Origin: Vulcanisaeta souniana JCM 11219
GTDB taxonomy: Archaea; Thermoproteota; Thermoprotei; Thermoproteales; Thermocladiaceae
Direction of reading: 5' to 3'
DNA length: 64,000 nucleotides
Assembly: GCF_026000775.1 (NCBI RefSeq)
Contig: NZ_AP026830.1
Coordinates: 2,069,056 to 2,133,055, forward strand
The notes under the pieces are model-generated. The model saw only the letters and a list, made by a program, of their open reading frames with translations, made no database searches and was not told where the DNA came from. Positions 25,770 through 34,053 of the stretch are shown piece after piece (within the stretch, counting starts at the first letter, position 1; every line of letters starts with the position of its first letter). Position numbers and translations under genes: made by a program.

Positions 25770-26648
25770 TCACGGTGTGAAGCCTGGCGCCGGCACTGGT
25801 GGTGTTTGGTTAATGGGCTGTGGCCATGAGACCACAGCAATGCCGTTGCTCCAATAGAGCCATGCGTTACTAACGTACTCCGCGGTTCCGCCACCCACCC
25901 CAATGCTTGGGGCTGGGAGCCACGTGGTTCCATTCCAGTAATACAGGGCTAGGACCACATTGGCACTGGTGAGGTTTATGGAGTATTGGTTTGCGCCTGG
26001 ACCGCCAATCACTATGTTGGTCATTGGCACCCCATTATTACCAGTGATTATGGTCACATTACCCACTGGGTAACTGTAGTACCAGTTAACATTGACGCCG
26101 TCTAGGCTGTAGCCGAAGTATGCAGTGCCACTCTTGATGGCGATCACGAGCCAGGCGCAGGTGGCTCCGTAGTACGGGATGCCGTAGGCGCTTGCCAGGT
26201 TTGTGTTGCAGACAATCCCATTACCCTCTGTGGTGCACGTGCCAGGCACCCAAACATTCACACCGAAGCCTGTGAAGCCCGAGGGTTGCATAGCCCACAC
26301 GTCCTGTATCCAGTAGCCATTACTCAATTGGGCATTGAGTTGTATTGAGTAGGATTGTGGTTGTATATTGTTTATGCAGTAGTAGCCGGCTAGGGCTGTG
26401 GTTGGTGGTCCAGTGTAGCCTAGGCCCACTGGGTTGTTTGTGATTTCCTCTAGGCCACTCGTGGGTTGTTGTGGTGGTTGGGATTGTGGCTGTGGGGTTT
26501 GGTTTTGTTGGCCTTGGATTTCGTGGATTAGGTTCACTATCACGGGCCAGTCCGTGACTAGGACTATTACCACTGACCCAATTATGAATATGAGGAATAG
26601 GGTGAGGATTGCCAAGCCAATTACCTTGAGCACCCTCATCCACACCAC
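25770..26648 (-). CDS. Exported thermopsin-like protein
   Basis: A 292-residue protein with an N-terminal membrane helix (VIGLAILTLFLIFIIGSVVI), a Gln/Pro-rich linker and a beta-rich outside domain. SNGYWIQDVWAMQ and later NVNWYYSYP, with VTIITGNNG, resemble the A5 thermopsin/concanavalin-like fold seen in thermoacidophile proteases and virus proteins. I do not see the acidic residues of a working thermopsin, so binding instead of proteolysis is possible. It resembles 28745-29566. Confidence 0.45.
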   Translation of the reverse strand: MVWMRVLKVIGLAILTLFLIFIIGSVVIVLVTDWPVIVNLIHEIQGQQNQTPQPQSQPPQQPTSGLEEITNNPVGLGYTGPPTTALAGYYCINNIQPQSYSIQLNAQLSNGYWIQDVWAMQPSGFTGFGVNVWVPGTCTTEGNGIVCNTNLASAYGIPYYGATCAWLVIAIKSGTAYFGYSLDGVNVNWYYSYPVGNVTIITGNNGVPMTNIVIGGPGANQYSINLTSANVVLALYYWNGTTWLPAPSIGVGGGTAEYVSNAWLYWSNGIAVVSWPQPINQTPPVPAPGFTP

Positions 26649-26742
26649 CCAAGCCTCCAGTTAATACCCAGGGCTTTAAATAACTATCAAGCCCCAAGCC
26701 CGAAGGCCAGCCAGTCAGCCAGCCTACCAACCACCCAGCCAG

Positions 26743-26802
26743 CTAACGCAATAAGCACGGGGCATGCCTAAGGTACCACTGCCTAGGCTCCTCATGCCCT
26801 GG
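26743..26802 (-). pseudogene. Relic of a second integrase C-terminus
   Basis: On the minus strand 19 codons plus a stop read PGHEEPRQWYLRHAPCLLR. The intact integrase at 30716 ends PRHEELRQWYLRHAPCLLC. Sixteen of nineteen residues agree, and the DNA is similar as well. Upstream, only a weak trace of the catalytic Tyr region remains. A former integrase gene therefore ended here. Confidence 0.75.
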
Positions 26803-26859
26803 TATTGATAAAACTTCTTGGGCTTGGTGGGTGGGTTTTAAATCGGCTCATTATGGATT

Positions 26860-27147
26860 ATGGCGATGCCCATTTGGGTTTACCACCTCGATGAGTTTAG
26901 GTTGGTCAGTGATTATGACTTCAATTACACGATTAATGAGTTAATAGGCATCGCAGTAAGCAAGGCCGAGGAGCTAGGCATGAAGCCAGTCGCGGTATGC
27001 CGCCTAGAGATTGGTGATGACACAGTGATAGAGGTGAGGGGTGAGGACGGGCAAGCAATGAAGTTGATTAAAGCAAAGGACTCAATTGAAGCATTGAGGA
27101 GGTTCTACGAGAACGAAAGGGGGTTGACCTGTTTCTCAGTTAGTTAA
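26860..27147 (+). CDS. Hypothetical protein (95 aa)
   Basis: A compact, acidic soluble protein beginning MAMPIWVYHLDEFRLVSDYD. It has an alternating helix-strand pattern and ends near two Cys. It stands alone after the integrase relic. No family is recognised. ATG at 26860 or 26866 could be the start. Confidence 0.45.
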   Translation: MAMPIWVYHLDEFRLVSDYDFNYTINELIGIAVSKAEELGMKPVAVCRLEIGDDTVIEVRGEDGQAMKLIKAKDSIEALRRFYENERGLTCFSVS

Positions 27148-27884
27148 GTTGCGTAGTGCCTTTTCGTGAGATTCTGTGATAACACCATTTTTTGTTAATG
27201 TCCTGCCGGTCTCTTACCAGACCTCAGTATGAATTCTTTGCCCGTGTTTGGGTCTCTGTAGTGGTTGAATGTGCCGCCACAATAACATCAACATCCTTAT
27301 TAACGCCGTAGTAATCCCTAACGATATCGCTCATGCGCCTAACAAATTCGGAGGCAAGTACCTTAAGGACCCCCTTCCGGCAGCCGCCCCTTCAACCGCG
27401 GGGCTTATCCGAAAGTTTCTGCGTGCATTACGTAAACGGGTTAAAAGACCACAAAATCGAGAATGATACAAGCGTAGAATCGAGAATGAGGCCCACGCTC
27501 GTGCCATTAAATGGCTGGTTTCCTAATTATGCCTCTACAGTTTCCGATAAACCGTAAAGTTCATATTAAATGCTATTAAGTAAACCCATTGGGCAAACCC
27601 TCCTCTAGTAACTCCCTCCTGGACTCCTCAACCCCGTCATCAATAATTACCCTAGCAGCCATAATGCTTAGTTCATGGTCTTAAACGAGACCTTTACTAG
27701 ATTCGTAATACATTAGTCTAATGTGTGGCTTTTATGTTAATATCCTTAATCGTTAGATATCACGTCAAGCCTAAGAAATGCATATGGATGAATATTCATA
27801 AACCGTAAAACTCCGCTCAATTCCGCTCGAATCACTTTCTCCGAACACCCAAAGTAAAAAAATCCCGTGAAATAAAAGATTCTG
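27148..27884. other. Decayed region without an intact gene
   Basis: No complete gene is visible. On the minus strand, between about 27370 and 27200, broken frames read like protein: VLASEFVRRMSDIVRDYYG in one and FNHYRDPNTGKEFILRSGK in another, as if one gene had a frame break near 27285. A 28-codon minus-strand ORF at about 27595-27680 (MAARVIIDDGVEESRRELL) looks like the start of a lost gene. None can be named. Confidence 0.4.
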
Positions 27885-28739
27885 ATGGTTATGGGTCCAA
27901 GAATAAAGTGGTTGGTGGTGGCTATGGTGGTTGTTGCTGCAGTTGCCTCCCTGCTCATCAAGGCCTTATTCTTCCCCGCACATCCGAACTTTGTCGCTAC
28001 CATGCCCACCTATTATGGCCGAGTCGCCTGTAATGATGGTTATGACTTAGTTATTCCAGGCAATACGACAATAGTCCTCATTTACCACGTCCACGGCAAC
28101 CTAACAATCAACTACGCATCCCTCGAAATCGACTTCCCACTGAGTATCATAAACAAGACACTCTCAGCATTATCCAGCGTCAACCCCGGCAATGCCATGT
28201 GGTTTGGAGTTTACCTAAATGGTAGGTTGATTGCCGTTGGTAACTACACAAACCCCGTGGATGCCTTACTCTACGCCGTAAGTCAGCCATACCCATATGT
28301 CTACTACAACACGACAGTGAATAGGTACGAGACGATTCCCAATAGGACAATGACCTTCTGGCAATTCATGAAGGCCGAGAACATCTCGGTATTCCACACG
28401 GCAATCATTGCCAGATTACCCACGGCGATTAACGTTAGACCTGGCGATACCATAGCCCTCATACTCTACTCCGCAGTCCCTTACGCATTGCCGGTCTGCA
28501 GCATTACGAGCGAGGCCGAGGAGGTGCAGTTAATGGCTAGGTATGGCTGGGTTGGTAAGCCTGGCACGCCATTAACGGCCCAACAATTGATTGAGGCTGG
28601 TCAGTACATAACCGAGGTACCCACGATATACCTAATGAGCAAGCCACCAACTGCCGGAAGCCAGGAGGCAATAAGCATAAGCGGCGTAAAGCCATACATG
28701 AACAACACAGCACCAATATACGCATTAGCATACTGGTGA
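27885..28739 (+). CDS. Exported membrane-anchored protein
   Basis: A 284-residue protein with an N-terminal helix (WLVVAMVVVAAVASLLIKAL) and an outside beta-rich domain with many N-glycosylation sequons and two pairs of widely spaced Cys. GDTIALILYSAVPY near residue 190 looks like an Ig-like strand. No family is recognised. It overlaps the long-frame start of the next gene, so the two secreted proteins are likely co-expressed. Confidence 0.5.
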   Translation: MVMGPRIKWLVVAMVVVAAVASLLIKALFFPAHPNFVATMPTYYGRVACNDGYDLVIPGNTTIVLIYHVHGNLTINYASLEIDFPLSIINKTLSALSSVNPGNAMWFGVYLNGRLIAVGNYTNPVDALLYAVSQPYPYVYYNTTVNRYETIPNRTMTFWQFMKAENISVFHTAIIARLPTAINVRPGDTIALILYSAVPYALPVCSITSEAEEVQLMARYGWVGKPGTPLTAQQLIEAGQYITEVPTIYLMSKPPTAGSQEAISISGVKPYMNNTAPIYALAYW

Positions 28740-28744
28740 TAAGC

Positions 28745-29566
28745 ATGATGGCGAGAAAATCAAAGATAATCACTATACTCACTCTAACGTTTATAATGAT
28801 GCTAACGATGGTAGTAACGTCCACTAAAGTAGCCATGGCATGCACATCACCAGTTGGTGGATGTAATTATGAGTTTACGACAAATGGTGTGACGCCAAGC
28901 TATGTCGGTGTTCAATCAGAAATAACCAACACAATGACTGTGGAGTCCTACACCTCGTCATCAACGAATTGGCTATCGTTACAGTATAACCCAGACGTGA
29001 GTCTCGTTCTTCAGAGCAATCCATTTGGAGGAAATTGGATCCAAGCAGTAATTGCGTACTATGTGGTAACGAATCCGCCAGGTGGGCCGCTTAGTACTGT
29101 ATATGCATATTTTGTATTACAAGTGTGGAATTTATGGCTTGGATTAGATGCAACCCTTAATTCAGCATGCAGTGTTAATTATGTTATTAACAACGGTAAT
29201 CCCATACCGTGGCCCCTTATCCCCGGAGGCTGGCAAGCCATTACGTACTACGTTGGTAGTAATGGTGAAGTATCTTCGGTTTATGAAGGATTATACGTAC
29301 CTGGTTATGGATCATGGGGCATTTCTATTTCTATCTCATCATCTTGTACAAATCATTGGTTTAGGTCTAATGTTGTTTGGGCTGGCGCTAATGGTGGTTC
29401 TGTGACTTTTTACTCTGGTGGTTCTGGCGTGTTTTATTACTGCTCTAATGTGGATCTATACCAAGGACCGTTGGCTGATAACACGGCTGAGAGCTCAAAC
29501 GTGATCTACACCCAAATGTACAACCAAGGAACAACATGCAGCATGTACCAGGACTTCCAAACATAG
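28745..29566 (+). CDS. Secreted thermopsin-like protein
   Basis: About 273 residues with an N-terminal signal peptide (IITILTLTFIMMLTMVVTS). The mature part is beta-rich with aromatic patterns GGNWIQAVIAYYVV and ends NTAESSNVIYTQMYNQGTT. The T-A-E-S-S-N-x-x-Y phrase is common near the end of thermopsin-family (A5) domains. Six Cys could form disulfides outside the cell. It resembles 25770-26648 in plan. Confidence 0.5.
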   Translation: MMARKSKIITILTLTFIMMLTMVVTSTKVAMACTSPVGGCNYEFTTNGVTPSYVGVQSEITNTMTVESYTSSSTNWLSLQYNPDVSLVLQSNPFGGNWIQAVIAYYVVTNPPGGPLSTVYAYFVLQVWNLWLGLDATLNSACSVNYVINNGNPIPWPLIPGGWQAITYYVGSNGEVSSVYEGLYVPGYGSWGISISISSSCTNHWFRSNVVWAGANGGSVTFYSGGSGVFYYCSNVDLYQGPLADNTAESSNVIYTQMYNQGTTCSMYQDFQT

Positions 29567-30118
29567 TCTGATTATATGATTAAAGCCTAATTTCAAAACC
29601 GCCCCATTTCTTCCCTTCTAACTCCTTTTGCATTAGTTTGTTTGTGTTTTCCGTGTCTCTCTGTCTGTGTTATGTCTTGGATTGAGCATGGATTGTGTAC
29701 GGGTCTTTGGTCTCCTAATGCACTTATTAATCACGATCCTCCACGCACCATGCTAATATGCCATGCCCTTTAAGACCTCACCATCAACAATACAATTAAA
29801 TACCGAGCCCGAACCTAGCATGAGAGAATAACCCAAGTAAAACCCACGAAGAGTAAGGTGCAGGGCAGGATAAGGGAGTTACAATACTTCTTAGCAGTCT
29901 AGGATCCTTACGTATATTGGCTTTATCCTCATTCTAAGTTCGCGGGCCTTCTCCGTGATTGCCTTTATTACGAATCGTATTGCGGGCTTTCTGGATCTCC
30001 TTCTTCCTATTAGGATCTCGATTATTGGTTTAGCGTCCGTGAACCAAATGACATTAAATGAGGCAAGTCTCGCCTTTCGGGGTTATGTTTTTAGGTTACT
30101 TCTTGCTACTTCTGTAGT
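29567..30118. other. Mostly non-coding region with a gene remnant
   Basis: Starts with a pyrimidine-rich terminator-like stretch (about 29610-29680) after the secreted protein. No intact gene follows. The only protein-like reading is the minus-strand remnant listed at 29891-30081. Confidence 0.4.
29891..30081 (-). pseudogene. Unidentified C-terminal gene fragment
   Basis: A minus-strand frame open for 63 codons with no start codon. It reads FNVIWFTDAKPIIEILIG, then many Arg and Lys (GRRRSRKPAIRFVIKAITEK) and ends IKPIYVRILDC. The strong alternation of basic and hydrophobic residues looks like a real nucleic-acid-binding protein end. The 5' part is gone. I do not recognise the family. Confidence 0.4.
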
Positions 30119-30277
30119 ATGCCTGTTACTGAGCCGATTAGGGTTAGTAGGGATACTAAGGAGGAGTTGAGGAAGTTGAAGATACACCCCAGGGAGACTT
30201 ACGACGACGTGATTAGGAGGTTGATTGAGGTTTACGGAATCCAAACAGGGGCAGGGTACCGGTCGTTAAGACGCTGA
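30119..30277 (+). CDS. VapB-type antitoxin-like small protein
   Basis: 52 codons from ATG 30119. EPIRVSRDTKEELRKLK and ETYDDVIRRLIEVYG match the small archaeal antitoxin-like family in which a strand is followed by two helices (S-x-x-x-x-x-x-L-x-x-L, then E-T-Y-D-D-V-I). The last residues run into the adjoining TnpB fragment, so its end may be altered. No toxin gene follows. Confidence 0.55.
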   Translation: MPVTEPIRVSRDTKEELRKLKIHPRETYDDVIRRLIEVYGIQTGAGYRSLRR

Positions 30278-30444
30278 GGATGTGGCTAACGCCAGGCGAC
30301 GGGTATAGGGTTAGGGATGGTTACGTTGAGTTGACTGGTGGTTTTAGGCTCAGGGTAGTTGGCTGGGATAGGAGGTATGACCAATATGAGAGTGGGGAGG
30401 CCAGCCTGATTATGCCAAGGATTAAATCACGTAACTTGTCTTGA
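30256..30444 (+). pseudogene. TnpB (IS200/IS605 OrfB) fragment
   Basis: A 62-codon frame overlapping the antitoxin end. It reads VVKTLRMWLTPGDGYRVRDG and then GGFRLRVVGWDRRYDQYESG, the N-terminal-to-middle part of archaeal TnpB (G-W-D-R-R-Y-D). The RuvC catalytic region and zinc finger are absent. Only an inert scrap of the transposon protein is left. Confidence 0.7.
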
Positions 30445-30528
30445 AACGCCGTCTCACGCACTGACTGCATTAACTAAATTCTGCAAGTTGATGCTTAAAT
30501 ATTAATTAATCATTATCAGTACCATATT

Positions 30529-30618
30529 ATGCCTCAGGGTCTTAGGTTCTGCCCTAGGTGCAGGAGTGTCTTATGCCCTATCGTGGTTATGAGGAGGCTG
30601 TTACTGGCTCCACCATGA
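30529..30618 (+). CDS. Tiny zinc-knuckle ORF, possibly truncated TFS-like
   Basis: 29 codons from ATG 30529: RFCPRCRSVLCP near the start is like the N-terminal ribbon of archaeal transcription factor S. A TATA-like TTAAATATTAATT lies about 26 bases upstream. The rest of such a protein is missing, so it is either a truncated gene or a tiny peptide. Confidence 0.3.
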   Translation: MPQGLRFCPRCRSVLCPIVVMRRLLLAPP

Positions 30619-30715
30619 TTAAGTACTCATCAATACAAAACTCCTTAACAGGAAAGCCATTAAGAACAAGACACAGCAAGACCAATAAAACAAATAACCT
30701 CACTAACAAAGCATA

Positions 30716-31972
30716 CTAACATAACAAGCACGGTGCGTGCCTTAGGTACCATTGGCGTAGCTCCTCATGCCTTGGGCTCCAGTAATGCTCGATGAGGACT
30801 CGGTACTCAGTGGGTGGTGCCCTGCCCTGCAGGGTATTCACAATTGACTCTGGTACGCCTCTTGAAATCATCCAGGTTGCGAAGAACTTCCTAAGCTCAT
30901 AAAGCTCAAACTCCCTACCCAGGACATGCCTAGCCGAGTCCTTAATCTCACGCCTTAGCCTACCTTGGTCGAAGGGTAGGAATCTCTGTTTTAGGTTGTC
31001 CACGTAGTTCCTGGACCACTCTGCCGCTTCCATCCCCTTCACGATCATGCTTAGGAACCTATCCCTGTAGGGCAGGTATTGGTTTTTAATGAAGTCGATG
31101 GTTTCGGGTCTCAGGAAGGCTATGAATGACCTCTTGGTCTCCTCAACCTTACCAATCCTGAGCATCCCATGTTCCAAGTCAATATCATCCATACTTACTA
31201 AGAAGGGCTCTGAGGGTCTAAGGCCTGTCTCCGCGAGGATCAAGAAGTAGGTTTTTGTCTCGATTGACTCAATCCTTTGTAGTATTTGCTTGAGCTCCTC
31301 AATCGTGGGTAATTTAACCTTGCCGTGATTCTTCGGTTTAATAGTTCTAAAGCTGTTGTATAGTATTGCAAACAGCCCTGGGTCCTTGGCTTGCAATGTG
31401 TTCTTGATGAATGATTTCAAGCTCACCGTTATGTGCCTAACAACGTGTGGCGACTCCTCCTCAATAATACTTGCCAGGTAATCACGAATGCCTTCAGGGC
31501 TGAGCACCCAATTCATTTCTGATAGGGCACGCTGGATGTAGTGGAGTCTGTCACGTAGAGTCTTCTCTTTAATGCCCTTAAGCCTCATTGCCTTGATGTA
31601 GGCGTCAATGTCCTCCTTAGTTACGACCCACTGCCTGCCAACGCTCCTAATGTACTCGCCGAGGTACCTATCGAGGTATGAGAGGAGGAGTTCGCGGAAG
31701 GCTGGGTCAGCCCTCGCCCTAACAACCACCTTAATAATATCATTGACTGTGGCAGGCTCAAGCTCTGGCAACTCACCAAGCAGTTTAGCAAGCTCATCAG
31801 ACGATAAGTAAGCCATAGCCCTACAAAGCAAATCCTCAGTAACCCTACGCTTACCACTCCTAATCATGCTGATTAAGTTAAGCGTGACGCCAAGGTCACG
31901 AGCCCTAACATTCTTATTCTCCATAATATAGTTAATGATTTTAACCCTAACATCATTCGAAATCCTGCTCAA
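30716..31972 (-). CDS. Tyrosine integrase of the element
   Basis: An archaeal tyrosine recombinase of about 418 residues from the chosen start. Catalytic residues are visible: the first Arg in ILAETGLRPSEP, the YxxR block in LYELRKFFATWM (Tyr in place of the usual His), and the nucleophile Tyr in LIEHYWSPRHEE. The N-terminal half is the core-binding domain. The open frame extends into the tRNA (ATG 32143), but the TATA box at about 32023-32029 makes a start after about 32000 likely, such as TTG 31972 or ATG 31924. The gene is intact beside the tRNA, so it is not the split SSV type. Confidence 0.85.
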   Translation of the reverse strand: MSRISNDVRVKIINYIMENKNVRARDLGVTLNLISMIRSGKRRVTEDLLCRAMAYLSSDELAKLLGELPELEPATVNDIIKVVVRARADPAFRELLLSYLDRYLGEYIRSVGRQWVVTKEDIDAYIKAMRLKGIKEKTLRDRLHYIQRALSEMNWVLSPEGIRDYLASIIEEESPHVVRHITVSLKSFIKNTLQAKDPGLFAILYNSFRTIKPKNHGKVKLPTIEELKQILQRIESIETKTYFLILAETGLRPSEPFLVSMDDIDLEHGMLRIGKVEETKRSFIAFLRPETIDFIKNQYLPYRDRFLSMIVKGMEAAEWSRNYVDNLKQRFLPFDQGRLRREIKDSARHVLGREFELYELRKFFATWMISRGVPESIVNTLQGRAPPTEYRVLIEHYWSPRHEELRQWYLRHAPCLLC

Positions 31973-32009
31973 ATCGTAAAGCTCGCAATCAACAATATCT
32001 GTAATAGGT

Positions 32010-32041
32010 GTTACAGAGGATGTATTTAAGGGTTCTGTAAC
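32010..32041 (-). promoter_or_regulatory. Integrase promoter inside an inverted repeat
   Basis: GTTACAGA at 32010-32017 and TCTGTAAC at 32034-32041 form a perfect 8-base inverted repeat. The 16-base spacer holds the TATA-like CCTTAAATA of the minus-strand integrase. A near-copy TCTGTAAT is at 31998. A protein bound to both arms would cover the TATA box, so repression, perhaps by the integrase or an element regulator, is likely. Confidence 0.6.
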
Positions 32042-32093
32042 AAGAAGTGCATCGAATTGTAACACGATGACGGAGGAATTGAATGATTTTTGG

Positions 32094-32169
32094 TGCGGCC
32101 GCCGGGATTCGAACCCGGGTTCTGCGGCTCGGAAGGCCGCCATCCTAGACCAGGCTAGACTACGGCCGC
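32094..32169 (-). tRNA. tRNA-Gly(UCC), integration target
   Basis: A 76-nt cloverleaf. Acceptor GCGGCCG pairs with CGGCCGC; the anticodon stem GCGGC/GCCGC closes loop CTTCCGA, giving anticodon UCC; the T-arm is CCGGG-TTCGAAT-CCCGG. Encoded CCA follows at 32091-32093. It has no intron. Its 3' half was supplied by the integrated element, while the original half is at 16553-16623. Confidence 0.95.
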
Positions 32170-32204
32170 GATTTGAGTTACCCTGTTTTAGGTTTTAAGC
32201 TTTT

Positions 32205-32340
32205 CATTATTGTGTTTTAATTCAAGAAATTCATTAATAATAATTATTATATTTCTTAATATAATTTTTATTAAAAGATATATAATTATTTAGTTATTAA
32301 ATATTAATAATATTATTAATCTCTATTTTGGGAAACTTTA
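32205..32340. other. Strongly AT-rich stretch beside the tRNA
   Basis: About 135 bases made nearly only of A and T, rich in ATTAAT and TAATAA. It lies between the tRNA and the unknown gene ending at 32450. No ORF is seen. It may be an easily melted region, promoter-rich DNA or a sign of acquired DNA. Confidence 0.4.
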
Positions 32341-32449
32341 TCTTACTATCGTAATGTTTTGTATAACTGTACGGAATAATGAGCTAGGAAGTGTTATGCC
32401 ATTATACTTCGAAAATGAGAGCAGTCCCTATGGTGTGGGGTAGTTGGTC

Positions 32450-33889
32450 TTACTCGTCCTTAAGGTGTGGATTTTGCGCTTCAAAGAATTCGCTTATTAA
32501 TTTGCAGGCATTGTCTTGGTCGTTCTTAGCCACCATTTTTATGAGATCCCATATTTTTCTACTTGCTACTTCGTTATTAATTATTACGTTTACTAAATCT
32601 CTAAGTTCGTCACTGCTTAATTTCTTTTCTATCTCCCATAACAGCTCATCCTTACCTATATGTCTTGCAAGCATTTCTAGTGCGTCATATAATAATTCCA
32701 AGTCATTGTTCTTCAATGCCTTAATTATTCTTTTATATATTGGGCATAATTCTTCTGGGCATTCGACGTCACCAACCCTTAACCTATACGTCCTAGGTTT
32801 GTATTCCTTCATGTACTCAGTATTTGTTTCATCTATGGTAATTATTGCCTTAGAGGCATCATGCTCATTATGCATCCCCTCGATTAACGTCACGGCCTCT
32901 TCGACATTATTATCCCTAATGGCCCTAATGACCCTGCTCACTAGGCTTTTGCCGGCTTCAGGGCTTAGTTCTTTGAGTTTTTTGGATAGACTAGCCAGGG
33001 TACGTTGCGTTAGCTTGTCTAGATCCCCTAGATCATTCAGCGATGCATTGATGCGCTTGGCTATTTGTATTATGTATATCCTCTTGGAAATATCTAACTG
33101 ATTCTTTGTTGTTGCTTTCGGTATCGTATTATTGATTGCGCTTGCATCGTTAATTCCATAATTAGTAAAGTCATCCTGTGACACTCCATTCTTAACTATG
33201 TTTCTTAGTTCATTTATGAAGTCATCGTTTAGTACAGCTATGATGTATCTATGGGCGTTTCTTTCGCTCATGCCCAGGATATCTGCAAGTTCCTTAACTA
33301 TTACCATAATTCCCTCATACTTTCTTAGTCCCTCTATTACAGTCTCAGCTTTGTCCCGGTCTTTCTCCGCAACCTTAAGTACATAATTTTTAATCAATTC
33401 CTTAGCAAACTGTAGCTTAACATCCTTCAGGACCCTGTTCTTGTAGGCTACGCATATTGTGGCGGCTATAGCCATTGCTACATACCTATCCTCCTTATCA
33501 AATTTACCAAGATCCCAAACCTCAGTCCAGACCCTATCAAGTACGTAATTCATATTTCCTGATAATGCTGATAATGCGTTGTATATACACACATCAGCAA
33601 TCAGATAATTGGCATTATCTAGGTGTAACACGAGCATTGGTTGGAGAAGTTTACCGCCAATCCTAGCCAACTCCTCAATATGGCCCTCAATGATTGCCCT
33701 TTCCGTCTCGCCATGTGGACATGCGCATGGATGCCAATTAGGTATGGTAAAATACTTCATTAAATCCCTGAGTCTCATTTCGTATTTCTCCCTTACGATG
33801 CCGAGCTTGATGATTAGATCCTTGACTTCCATTAACCTCTTTATTTTGACTATTAATGCTTTTATAAGGCTAGCTTTAGTGATGCTCAT
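32450..33889 (-). CDS. Hypothetical helical protein
   Basis: A 479-residue, mostly helical and charged protein. Near residue 55 it has HPCACPHGETERA, a Cys/His cluster that could hold a metal. ADILGMSERNAHRYIIAVL near residue 215 looks like a helix-turn-helix. The remainder resembles repeated helical hairpins. No family is recognised. It and the next gene share strand and AT-rich surroundings and lie divergent to the pilus operon. Confidence 0.5.
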   Translation of the reverse strand: MSITKASLIKALIVKIKRLMEVKDLIIKLGIVREKYEMRLRDLMKYFTIPNWHPCACPHGETERAIIEGHIEELARIGGKLLQPMLVLHLDNANYLIADVCIYNALSALSGNMNYVLDRVWTEVWDLGKFDKEDRYVAMAIAATICVAYKNRVLKDVKLQFAKELIKNYVLKVAEKDRDKAETVIEGLRKYEGIMVIVKELADILGMSERNAHRYIIAVLNDDFINELRNIVKNGVSQDDFTNYGINDASAINNTIPKATTKNQLDISKRIYIIQIAKRINASLNDLGDLDKLTQRTLASLSKKLKELSPEAGKSLVSRVIRAIRDNNVEEAVTLIEGMHNEHDASKAIITIDETNTEYMKEYKPRTYRLRVGDVECPEELCPIYKRIIKALKNNDLELLYDALEMLARHIGKDELLWEIEKKLSSDELRDLVNVIINNEVASRKIWDLIKMVAKNDQDNACKLISEFFEAQNPHLKDE

Positions 33890-34053
33890 GAATTATTTTT
33901 AATAACTTGAGAGATTAATTATATAGTTATTGACAAATCTTCTAAATATTACTATGGTGTAGAATCATAGTACATATGCTAATTACGATGACATCCATGC
34001 ATTAATGTCATCATTAAGTTAGAGGTAATTCATGAATCGCGACTATGGCATCA

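Larger units (their letters stand above)
16553..32132. mobile_element. Integrated plasmid- or virus-like element in tRNA-Gly(UCC)
   Basis: A 15.6-kb insertion bounded by two copies of the 3' part of tRNA-Gly. The copy at 32091-32132 is part of a full tRNA gene. The copy at 16553-16623 is a displaced fragment. The 42 shared bases (anticodon to the encoded CCA) are identical apart from a 29-nt intron in the left copy. A tyrosine integrase lies against the right end and is not split. Contents are an integrase, a replication block, secreted or membrane proteins and decayed genes. I see no capsid or conjugation gene I can name, so plasmid or virus is open. Confidence 0.9.

Noticed and set aside
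25657-25857. Plus-strand ORF after the terminator
   Set aside because: Antisense to the thermopsin-like gene and of odd composition (Pro/His/Thr-rich).
16553-32132. SSV-type integration with a split integrase
   Set aside because: The integrase gene is whole and lies beside the rebuilt tRNA; no N-terminal integrase piece is at the other end.
16553-32132. Casposon (PolB with Cas1 integrase)
   Set aside because: PolB is present, but no Cas1-like protein is found; integration is by a tyrosine recombinase into a tRNA.
31972-32143. Extended integrase start inside the tRNA
   Set aside because: It translates tRNA sequence, and the TATA box at about 32025 lies after it, so the message begins later.
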